From: Candidatus Altarchaeota archaeon
GTDB taxonomy: Archaea; Altiarchaeota; Altiarchaeia; IMC4; QMZM01
Assembly: GCA_018897475.1 (NCBI GenBank)
Contig: JAHIKS010000079.1
Location: forward strand, 1 to 5,871
Direction: 5' to 3'
DNA: 5,871 bases
Below are positions 1-4,968 of this stretch, piece by piece (position 1 is the first letter of the stretch; the number at the start of each line of letters is the position of its first letter). The position numbers and the translations under genes were made by a program. The notes under the pieces were generated by a model, which made no database searches, was not told the origin of the DNA, and saw nothing but the letters and a program-made list of their open reading frames with translations.

Positions 1-161
1 TGCCAAATCCTATAACTTCAAGCAATCAAAGAACTAACTGTCAAACTCAGGTTACAACCGATTGGCATGCATGGGATATCAATGACCTGGGTGGCGAGTA
101 CACCGTTGAATTGAGGGAGTACGATTATGGCACGATGGATGCGGAGACTGTCTCGCTATGA
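1..161 (+). CDS. C-terminal fragment of an unidentified, probably extracytoplasmic protein
   Basis: An open frame enters the window at its left edge (first whole codon at base 3) and ends with TGA at 159-161, giving 52 visible residues. The residues read as real protein, not noise: a stretch with TTDWHAWDINDLGGEYTVEL followed by REYDYGTMDAETVSL. Alternating polar and hydrophobic residues, the WDI-N-GEYTVEL pattern and the Thr/Asn/Gln-rich lead-in resemble the last strands of an Ig-like or other beta-sandwich domain of a secreted protein; that is an impression from composition, not a family match. One Cys is visible. The next gene on the same strand begins 16 bases downstream and also encodes an exported protein, so the two are probably cotranscribed. 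The start and most of the gene lie outside the window. Confidence 0.6.
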   Translation, partial: PNPITSSNQRTNCQTQVTTDWHAWDINDLGGEYTVELREYDYGTMDAETVSL

Positions 162-177
162 TGGCTTGGTTTCCAAG

Positions 178-996
178 ATGAGACTTGAAAATGCAGTATG
201 GATTGCAGTGTTGTGGGTTTTGATTAGTCCTCTCGTTATTGGAGAGGAATTCACCCCCACTAAGACAGTGATTATGAGCATGGAATTCAGGGAGGGCGTG
301 CTCTATCACAACGATACGGTCATAGCCTATAACTACCGCCCTGCCTATGAGATGAATCCGTCCAACGGGTTGAGCATAAAGGTTTACACAACGGGGGAGA
401 GCGAAATAGGGGAATTTCCCTACTATGACCCAAGAATAACCCGTTCATCAGACGACGGTTTTCAATACTTGGATAATGTGGGCTTCAATATCATAGTTCC
501 ATTCATCGGTGGGATGCAGATAATCAAGGTTTTTGACAGCAACGGAACCGAACTTATAGCAGCGGATATAAGCGATTCGTTAAGGGAATCCTGCACGGAA
601 GCCAATGGTTACTGTGACCCTGATTGTGGTGAGCTGGACCCCGACTGCGGGTTAGGCACTACAACCGTTAGGGAGTTAGGCACTACAGCCCTGCCGACAA
701 CAGTCCCTACAACACCCCCGACAACGACCACCATAGAGCAGCGAGAAGGCGGTGGCCTGGAGGGCTACCTCCCATACCTTTTTGGAGTCATAGTGCTAGT
801 GGTGATAGCCGTCGTAGTTCTCAGGAGCATCCAGCTGAGGAGGATGGGCCGTAAAAGGGAAGAAGAGGGGGAGAGACTGAGGAACTGGGTCGAGGGGCGC
901 TTGAGAATTGGAGAGGACCCTGCGCTCCTGAAGAAGGCGCTTGAGAAACAGGGCGCCGACACTGCAATAGTGGATGAGTTTATGAAGAAGCTATGA
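178..996 (+). CDS. Signal-peptide, Thr-rich-stalk, single-pass membrane protein of unknown function
   Basis: I do not recognise the family. From the ATG at 178 the protein has 272 residues: a signal peptide (about 1-22, hydrophobic core AVWIAVLWVLISPLVIG), an extracellular beta-rich domain (about 25-135), a four-cysteine segment (C139, C146, C150, C157) containing DPDCGELDPDCG, a Thr/Pro-rich stalk (about 160-188) likely to be O-glycosylated, one transmembrane helix (about 198-216), a basic stop-transfer sequence (RSIQLRRMGRKR), and a charged cytoplasmic tail. The tail pattern NWVEGRLRIGEDPALLKKAL resembles a short helical module (L..yI...l..G.....I...L...G.) seen at the ends of many archaeal membrane proteins. 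An in-frame ATG at 127 would add 17 basic residues, would overlap the upstream gene by 35 bases and would bury the signal peptide, so 178 is preferred. The expected topology is outside N-terminal domain, inside C-terminal tail. The function is unknown. Confidence 0.72.
   Translation: MRLENAVWIAVLWVLISPLVIGEEFTPTKTVIMSMEFREGVLYHNDTVIAYNYRPAYEMNPSNGLSIKVYTTGESEIGEFPYYDPRITRSSDDGFQYLDNVGFNIIVPFIGGMQIIKVFDSNGTELIAADISDSLRESCTEANGYCDPDCGELDPDCGLGTTTVRELGTTALPTTVPTTPPTTTTIEQREGGGLEGYLPYLFGVIVLVVIAVVVLRSIQLRRMGRKREEEGERLRNWVEGRLRIGEDPALLKKALEKQGADTAIVDEFMKKL
651..687 (+). repeat. 13-bp direct repeat in the stalk-coding region
   Basis: GTTAGGCACTACA occurs at 651-663 and again at 675-687, a period of 24 bases (eight codons). 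It encodes two LGTT units at the start of the Thr-rich stalk. This looks like a small in-frame duplication of the kind that changes stalk length. Confidence 0.6.
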
Positions 997-1003
997 GTTG
1001 TAA

Positions 1004-1010
1004 ACTTTTT
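1004..1010 (+). terminator. Possible oligo-T terminator after the membrane protein gene
   Basis: A run of five T (1006-1010) lies 10 bases after the TGA of the + strand gene, just before the end of the convergent - strand gene. Archaeal RNA polymerase terminates at short U-runs without needing a hairpin, and none is visible here. The run is short, so support is weak. Confidence 0.25.
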
Positions 1011-1017
1011 ATACAGC

Positions 1018-1371
1018 TCATGCCGTAGAAGGCATCGGTGAAGGAGCCTTACCTTTTAGATGTGCTTTAGTATCAATATCGGCATAAAACTTTATCAAAT
1101 CCAGTTCAATCTTGAGTATCTTCTTTACAAAAGAGTTCTTCTCGTTGAGTTTATATAGCGTAGTATTCCCAAAACTTCTGGTTGGTGCAACTATTCCAAA
1201 ACCATCCAATTTGCTCCAGAGGGAATAGAGACTTCCCCAGCTGACGTTGGCCTGTTTTGATATCTCTGTCTTGGAGTAATCAAAGCCTCTATTTTCAATT
1301 AAAAAATCAAGTACGCGTACTAGGGGATAGTTGCCGAAAAACTCGATTAATACGGATTTGTCTCCTGCCAT
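1018..1371 (-). CDS. Winged-helix DNA-binding transcriptional regulator
   Basis: This is a 117-residue archaeal winged-helix protein. Residues 7-28 form a first helix pair (FFGNYPLVRVLDFLIENRG). Residues 31-57 form the helix-turn-helix (DYSKTEISKQANVSWGSLYS, with the recognition helix around 43-54). Residues 58-75 form the wing, with the sequence GIVAPTRSFGNTTLYKLN. A C-terminal helix (about 79-98) probably dimerises, followed by a disordered KGKAPSPMPSTA tail. No ligand-binding domain or cysteine is seen, so the signal it senses is unknown. The ATG at 1371 has no Shine-Dalgarno but has a TATA box (1393-1400) at the distance expected for a leaderless mRNA. A perfect inverted repeat brackets that box, which suggests autoregulation. 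The gene diverges from the small + strand gene at 1449. The family level (general MarR/ArsR-like fold) is secure; the target is not. Confidence 0.75.
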   Translation of the reverse strand: MAGDKSVLIEFFGNYPLVRVLDFLIENRGFDYSKTEISKQANVSWGSLYSLWSKLDGFGIVAPTRSFGNTTLYKLNEKNSFVKKILKIELDLIKFYADIDTKAHLKGKAPSPMPSTA

Positions 1372-1373
1372 TT

Positions 1374-1409
1374 CATTATTTATTAGGGAACGTATATAAA
1401 TAAATAATG
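1374..1409. promoter_or_regulatory. Perfect 11-bp inverted repeat around a promoter, candidate operator
   Basis: CATTATTTATT at 1374-1384 is matched exactly by its reverse complement AATAAATAATG at 1399-1409, with a 14-base spacer. The arms flank the TATA box and the likely transcription start of the - strand winged-helix gene. A dimeric regulator bound here would block TBP/TFB or polymerase. The regulator encoded next to it is the obvious candidate ligand. The AT-rich arms make chance more likely than the arm length suggests, and the outer arm is only three bases from the start codon. Confidence 0.45.
1393..1400 (-). promoter_or_regulatory. TATA box of the winged-helix regulator gene
   Basis: On the - strand this reads TTTATATA. 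Its centre lies about 25-26 bases upstream of the ATG at 1371, so transcription would begin at or next to the start codon. This is the normal geometry of a leaderless archaeal mRNA. No ribosome-binding sequence lies between the box and the ATG. Confidence 0.5.
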
Positions 1410-1412
1410 TTT

Positions 1413-1424
1413 GAATATATATTC
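1413..1424 (+). promoter_or_regulatory. Palindromic TATA element of the small + strand gene
   Basis: GAATATATATTC is a perfect 12-bp palindrome and also a good TATA box, centred about 30 bases before the ATG at 1449, giving a leaderless or nearly leaderless transcript. A second copy of the half-site GAATATA follows at 1429-1435. A box that is also a dyad could serve as an operator where repressor and TBP compete. It is separated by only a few bases from the promoter of the divergent gene, so both genes may be controlled together. Confidence 0.42.
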
Positions 1425-1448
1425 CAGTGAATATAGACAGTCATTTTA

Positions 1449-1718
1449 ATGATGGATTCTGACGAAATCAAATCAAGGGTTCTCCACAAGTTGGCAAGAC
1501 AGAGACGGTGGGGTGGAAAGCACACATCTTTTGAGAATCTGCAGAAAGGATTCCCATCACATCTTGCAAAGGATGTAAAGGTTGTAGGAAAGGGATTGGT
1601 GAAAGAAGGGCTCTTGCTGTCCAAACCAACGGGTTATGGCTTAGAGATTTGCCTAAATCCAAGGATGAAAAAGGAGATTATCGCAATAATAGAAAAATAT
1701 TTCAAGAAGGATTACTAG
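1449..1718 (+). CDS. Small basic protein, probably winged-helix
   Basis: The gene encodes 89 residues rich in Lys/Arg, with no signal peptide or membrane segment. The sequence runs KHTSFENLQKGFPSHLAKDV, then an amphipathic helix (about 43-54), then EGLLLSKPTGYGLEICLNPR, then a C-terminal helix (73-86). The helix / GLLLSKPTGYGLEICLN beta-hairpin arrangement looks like the recognition helix and wing of a winged helix. The GFPSHLAKDV...EGLL..KPTGYG..I.LNP pattern is one I have seen in short uncharacterised archaeal proteins, but I cannot name the family. ATG 1449 and ATG 1452 are adjacent and either could be used; no Shine-Dalgarno is present. The stop codon abuts the stop of the convergent flavoprotein gene with no bases between. 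A role in DNA or RNA binding is inferred. Confidence 0.65.
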   Translation: MMDSDEIKSRVLHKLARQRRWGGKHTSFENLQKGFPSHLAKDVKVVGKGLVKEGLLLSKPTGYGLEICLNPRMKKEIIAIIEKYFKKDY

Positions 1719-2639
1719 CTAGCCCCAGTAGGGCTTCTTGACATACTTGAAGGCGTTTATTCCCGCGAAGCCGCCCTCGCCGATTGCCTTGGGAATCCGC
1801 TTCCACGTGCCGACAACATCGCCGGCTGCGAAGATTCCCTGGATGTTGGTTCTGAACAGTTCGTCGACCTTGACTCCCTTCTCGCCAAGCTCGATTCCGA
1901 TTTTCTCAAGGAACTCCTTGTTCGGGATCGTGCCGATGCTGACCAGGACCAGGTCGAATTCCCCGGTCTCTTCAGCGTTGGTCTGGTTGTTGATTAGCTT
2001 TACCTGCTCGACCTTTCCGTCGCCGAGAATTTCCTTCGCTTCTGTGTTGAATTTTATTGTAACTCCGGACTCGTTGATTTTTCTTGTGTTCTCCTCCGAG
2101 GCTCTGAAGACGTCCTTCCGGTGGATGATTGTTGTATCGGCTCCTGCCTTCTGGAGGGCCATTGCAGACTCAACCGCGGAATCTCCGCCGCCTGTAACCA
2201 GGGCCTTCTTCCCTGCGTAGTTCTCCGGCCTTGGCAATGAGTAGATGACTCCGTCGAGATTCTCGCCTGGGATTCCCAGCTTTCTCGGGACTCCGAGACC
2301 CAGGGTGAGGATTACGGACTTTGCTGAATACTCGGACTTTCCGGTGGTTATGGTGATGGACTCCCCCCTGGGCTTTATGTCGGTGACGGTCTCGTTCTCT
2401 TTTATCTCGACTCCTTCGGCTTTGATGTGCTCTACCATCTGGTCGGCTATCTCGGCCCCCTTCATGTCCTTGAAGCCGATGCAGTTGTCGACGACCTTCC
2501 AGGGGTACTGGTTTGTTAAGGCCCCTCCTGCGAAGCCGGACTCCATGATAAGGGTCTTCAGTTTGAAGTAGGATGCGGTCAGTCCTGCCGAAAGCCCTGC
2601 CGGCCCGGAGCCGACTATGATGAGTTCGTAGTCTTCCAT
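1719..2639 (-). CDS. FAD/NAD(P)-dependent thioredoxin-reductase-fold oxidoreductase lacking the CxxC
   Basis: The protein has 306 residues in the two-Rossmann-domain thioredoxin reductase architecture. It has the FAD dinucleotide motif GSGPAG (10-15), the NAD(P) motif GGGDSA (150-155), HRKDVFRA (173-180, the position whose basic residues favour NADPH in thioredoxin reductases), and the FAD-contacting GIFAAGDV (268-275) followed by KAIGEGG. The segment that carries CATC in true thioredoxin reductases reads VIYSLPRPENYAGKK here, and C53 is the only cysteine in the protein. It therefore cannot do normal dithiol-disulfide exchange. It resembles the thioredoxin-reductase-like ferredoxin-NADP reductases, which also lack the CxxC. 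The start at 2639 puts GSGPAG ten residues in, as is usual; an ATG 57 bases upstream would overlap the preceding gene. It follows the lipoyl synthase genes after 32 bases that hold a TATA-like box and a palindrome. The likely role is NAD(P)H-linked electron supply. Confidence 0.82.
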   Translation of the reverse strand: MEDYELIIVGSGPAGLSAGLTASYFKLKTLIMESGFAGGALTNQYPWKVVDNCIGFKDMKGAEIADQMVEHIKAEGVEIKENETVTDIKPRGESITITTGKSEYSAKSVILTLGLGVPRKLGIPGENLDGVIYSLPRPENYAGKKALVTGGGDSAVESAMALQKAGADTTIIHRKDVFRASEENTRKINESGVTIKFNTEAKEILGDGKVEQVKLINNQTNAEETGEFDLVLVSIGTIPNKEFLEKIGIELGEKGVKVDELFRTNIQGIFAAGDVVGTWKRIPKAIGEGGFAGINAFKYVKKPYWG

Positions 2640-2646
2640 CTTTTTA

Positions 2647-2662
2647 TCATTATCGATAATGA
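2647..2662. promoter_or_regulatory. Perfect 16-bp palindrome upstream of the flavoprotein gene, candidate operator
   Basis: TCATTATCGATAATGA is identical to its own reverse complement and sits in the 32-base gap between the LipS1-like gene and the flavoprotein gene. It lies between a TATA-like stretch (2664-2672) and the flavoprotein ATG, which is where archaeal repressors commonly bind. There is no loop, so an RNA hairpin is less likely than a DNA-binding dimer site. Confidence 0.5.
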
Positions 2663-2663
2663 C

Positions 2664-2672
2664 AATAAATAT
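2664..2672 (-). promoter_or_regulatory. TATA-like box of the flavoprotein gene
   Basis: On the - strand this reads AATATTTATT-like sequence centred about 29 bases before the ATG at 2639. No Shine-Dalgarno precedes that ATG (only AAAAAG), so a leaderless transcript starting near the ATG is plausible. The gene may thus be transcribed both from the operon and from its own promoter. Confidence 0.35.
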
Positions 2673-3715
2673 TAATCCGGTGGAACCCCGCAGCATGTCT
2701 CGACCTTTTCTATTGAGTAACCCAGTTCCTCTGCGACCTCCCTTGCGCTCTCCGTGGGCATTGCTATCGCAGAGACTCCTGCCCTGATTCCAAGCTCGTC
2801 GATTCTGCTGCGCAAGTCTCCTGCCGACTTTGCGCAGCCCAGGGTTATTGGAATTGAAGGGAACATCAGCTTGGCTACTGCAACAATCCTCGCCACGTCC
2901 TCAGGATTCACCCTGACGTCCTTCATAGGGGTGTTGAGCAGGGGCATCAGGGCGATGATGACGATTGTAGTGGGTGTGATGGACTGGATGATTCTGAGTG
3001 AATTCAATTCGTGGCTTAGTTTTCCATAATCCAACCCAACGCAGACGTGGGGGGAGATTATGGAGATTCCATAATTTTCACATGATTTTAATGTATCAAT
3101 ATATCTTTTTTCAGGAATCTCGATGCCGTAGATTTTCTTTGTTGTTTCAGGAGAGCCGACTATGTCCAAGAGGATTCCATCGAGCCCGGCGTCCTTCAGC
3201 TGCTTTATCTCCTCTTCCTCCACGGGTCCCGTGTGCGCTATCAGCGTCAGGGAGGTTTCCTCTTTGGCTCTCTTTATTCCCTCTGCGAAGTCGCCTATAG
3301 GGACACGGGCATGGGCGTCACATCCGCCTGTCAGGAGGCACCCTTTCGCCCCGTTTCTCTCCAGGTTCCTGCACACCTTCACAAGCTCTTCACTGCTCCT
3401 GACCGGGGGGAGCCGCTTCAGCAGCTCGGCCTTGCAGTGGTTGCACATGAGGCTGCACTGCTCGCCGGTCAGAGAGAGGGCGGGGTATTTATCGCCGGTG
3501 TAGTAGAAGTAGATTCTCTTGCCCGATATTTTATCGGCCTGTTTTCTTGAGATAGTCATGACTTTTTCGAATTCGTCCCAGGGAAGATTAAGAATAAATT
3601 CTGCTTCTTCCTGTGAGATGGGCTCAAGTGCTTGCGCCTTCCTTCTTAGGTCATCCATAGGAATGAGCATACCACTGTTGGCCTTCTTTCCCATATCACT
3701 CATAGAGGTAGGCAT
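2672..3715 (-). CDS. lipS1: Radical SAM lipoyl synthase subunit, LipS1-like
   Basis: This is a 347-residue radical SAM enzyme, one of a pair proposed to insert sulfur into a protein-bound octanoyl chain to make lipoyl. The SAM-binding [4Fe-4S] motif is C87-x3-C91-x2-C94 (CSLMCNHC). It is followed by LLTGGCD (127-133), AHTGP (160-164), DIVGSPETTKKIYG (184-197) and SPHVCVGLDYGK (221-232). A C-terminal set, C294 (LGCAKSAGD) plus C341-C342 (ETCCGVPPD), probably binds an auxiliary cluster that donates sulfur. All these blocks recur in the second radical SAM gene here. An N-terminal extension of about 65 residues is absent from that paralogue. Such proteins are often annotated as biotin synthase-like, but the linked lipoyl carrier argues for lipoate. 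The ATG at 3715 has GGAGAAGGAG before it and overlaps the carrier gene by 20 bases; ATGs at 3703, 3694 and 3670 are alternatives. The 1/2 assignment rests on length and recollection. Confidence 0.78.
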   Translation of the reverse strand: MPTSMSDMGKKANSGMLIPMDDLRRKAQALEPISQEEAEFILNLPWDEFEKVMTISRKQADKISGKRIYFYYTGDKYPALSLTGEQCSLMCNHCKAELLKRLPPVRSSEELVKVCRNLERNGAKGCLLTGGCDAHARVPIGDFAEGIKRAKEETSLTLIAHTGPVEEEEIKQLKDAGLDGILLDIVGSPETTKKIYGIEIPEKRYIDTLKSCENYGISIISPHVCVGLDYGKLSHELNSLRIIQSITPTTIVIIALMPLLNTPMKDVRVNPEDVARIVAVAKLMFPSIPITLGCAKSAGDLRSRIDELGIRAGVSAIAMPTESAREVAEELGYSIEKVETCCGVPPD

Positions 3716-4133
3716 ACTTCTCCTTCTCCTTTTTTATGACTTCGGCGTAGACCTCGGCGGCCTTGGATATCGGCATCAGCGAGTCCTTCTCCTCGGGCTT
3801 CTGGAGCTCCAGCTCAAGAATCCAGCCCTCGCCGTAGGGGGATTCATTTATTATCTCGGAATTCTCCCTGAGCTTCTCGTTGACTTTGGAGATCTTACAG
3901 GTCAGCGGCGCGATGATTTTGGAGACGGACTTTATCGTTTCGAACGGTGCAATTGTATCGCCCCTGGGGAATTCTTCCCCGGGCTCGGGCAAATCGATGT
4001 GCATTATACCCTTATACAGGGCCTGCCCGAGGTCGGTCAGGCCGATTCTTGCAGTGGTGCCATCAACCTTTATCCAGAGGTGGTTCTCGTCATACAGCAA
4101 GTCGTCCGGGAATTCGAATTCATCTACTTTCAT
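3696..4133 (-). CDS. Lipoyl carrier protein, glycine cleavage H-protein-like (GcvH/LbpA family)
   Basis: The protein has 145 residues and the H-protein fold signature. It begins with DDLLYDENHLWIKVDGTTAR (10-29) and GLTDLGQALYKGIMHIDLPE (31-50). The lipoylation hairpin is PFETIKSVSKIIAPLTCKIS, where K68 in ETIKS matches the lipoyl lysine of the usual ESVKA. NESPYGEGWILELEL (96-110) matches the conserved NxxPYGxGW block. A Lys/Glu/Tyr-rich C-terminal tail makes it a little longer than typical H proteins. The ATG overlaps the stop of the upstream gene as ATGA (4130-4133), implying translational coupling, and its own end overlaps the LipS1-like gene. No glycine cleavage P or T protein is visible, so it may serve glycine cleavage encoded elsewhere, an sHdr-type sulfur pathway (as LbpA), or be a lipoyl assembly carrier. 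It is the obvious substrate of the two radical SAM enzymes. Confidence 0.85.
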   Translation of the reverse strand: MKVDEFEFPDDLLYDENHLWIKVDGTTARIGLTDLGQALYKGIMHIDLPEPGEEFPRGDTIAPFETIKSVSKIIAPLTCKISKVNEKLRENSEIINESPYGEGWILELELQKPEEKDSLMPISKAAEVYAEVIKKEKEKYAYLYE

Positions 4134-4945
4134 TTTTTCACGGTTATGGTTACCTTCTCCCCCTCCTTCAGCACAGCGGGGATTACCTTAAGTTCTGCCC
4201 TCTTCCTCAGGGACAGGACCGATGAGATGCACTCGGCCTTTGCATCATTGATGTAGATGTCAAAGTTTGAATACTGGATTATGCCGTCAATTGCTAGGCC
4301 TATGGCTGTGCCGTTGACGGAGACCTTTCCCCCCTTTGCTCCGACAACGCCGCCGTAATCGACGTAGGGGTGGGTGCAGTCGAGAAAAGCATTCCTGCCA
4401 TTGACGTCGCAGGTCAGGCCCGTGATGTCGCCGCTGGTTCCTGAGCTGGGGAATTCTATTATGGAGTAGTGCTCGGCCCTCTTTGTGACTTTGCCGGTGA
4501 GTTCGGTTTCTCCCTCTATCGGGTCAAGGACGGGCTCGAATCTCATTCCCCCGCCGGTTCTGAAGAGGTCGTCCCTCTTCCGAATCTCCATGTGGATTCC
4601 CGGGTCGTTGAATTTCCAGAAGAACTCGGTCCTTATGAGTTTCCCGAGCTTTTCCCCGGCATCGATATAATCCCCAACATCCAGAGACGGTTCCAGATGA
4701 ATTATCTTCAGCGCGTGGTCGCTGCCCTCGGGGAGGATTGCAGTAACGTATTCATCGTCCAGGTTCTTGGAGAATTCGGGTGCGGGAATCTTTTTTATTG
4801 CGATGATTTCCCCGGAGACAGGAGAATACATGTCATCATATCTCTCCCCTCCGGATGTCAGGTCCAGCGCCTTGGTCTCCCGGTGGGCGGGGTAGGGGCT
4901 GCTGTAGAACGAGAACAGCGAGTCCTTCTTTGCGAGGATTTCCAT
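4130..4945 (-). CDS. Unknown two-part protein, M23/biotinyl-lipoyl hybrid-barrel-like N-terminal half, in lipoate operon
   Basis: I do not recognise a named family. From the ATG at 4945 it has 271 residues. The N-terminal half resembles the lysostaphin-type (M23) or biotinyl-lipoyl hybrid barrel: SPYPAHR (16-22) with H21 and D28, YSPVSGE (40-46), IIHLEPSLDVGDYIDAGEKL (81-100), and DPGIHMEI (114-121). Mapped on M23, H21, D28 and H118 match the zinc ligands, but the first His of HxH is Gly116, so peptidase activity is doubtful. No signal peptide is visible, so it should be cytoplasmic. The C-terminal half (about 140-271) is beta-rich with three cysteines (C179, C190, C239) and NAFLDCTHPYVDYGG. 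A GTG at 4987 with AGGAG upstream would add 14 residues (LLMALTPIAIFGR after the first Met) and overlap lipS2 by 19 bases; 4945 leaves a 23-base gap. It sits between lipS2 and the carrier gene, and overlaps the latter by 4 bases, so it likely works in lipoyl assembly or on the carrier. Confidence 0.7.
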   Translation of the reverse strand: MEILAKKDSLFSFYSSPYPAHRETKALDLTSGGERYDDMYSPVSGEIIAIKKIPAPEFSKNLDDEYVTAILPEGSDHALKIIHLEPSLDVGDYIDAGEKLGKLIRTEFFWKFNDPGIHMEIRKRDDLFRTGGGMRFEPVLDPIEGETELTGKVTKRAEHYSIIEFPSSGTSGDITGLTCDVNGRNAFLDCTHPYVDYGGVVGAKGGKVSVNGTAIGLAIDGIIQYSNFDIYINDAKAECISSVLSLRKRAELKVIPAVLKEGEKVTITVKK

Positions 4946-4968
4946 CCTCCCGAATATTGCGATTGGGG

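Noticed and set aside
127..177. Upstream ATG for the membrane protein gene
   Set aside because: It overlaps the preceding gene's end by 35 bases and places 17 basic residues before the signal peptide.
1376..1662. Two - strand open frames opposite the small + strand gene
   Set aside because: They run through the AT-rich divergent promoter region or are antisense to the 89-residue gene, and have no protein-like pattern.
1738..2220. 160-codon + strand open frame opposite the flavoprotein gene
   Set aside because: It is a Pro/Ser-rich shadow of the Rossmann-domain gene on the other strand.
1719..2639. Annotation as thioredoxin reductase
   Set aside because: The redox-active CxxC is absent and only one cysteine exists in the whole protein.
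2640..2696. Longer start for the flavoprotein gene at 2696
   Set aside because: The extra 19 residues overlap the LipS1-like gene, run through the palindrome, and displace the FAD motif from its usual place near the N-terminus.
3519..4256. Long + strand open frame (245 codons) opposite the carrier and LipS1-like genes
   Set aside because: It lies antisense to two genes with clear family motifs in a GC-richer region where antisense frames stay open by codon bias. Its sequence has no recognisable motif.
4130..4945. Annotation as an active M23 endopeptidase
   Set aside because: There is no signal peptide, the first His of HxH is Gly, and the gene sits in a cytoplasmic cofactor operon.
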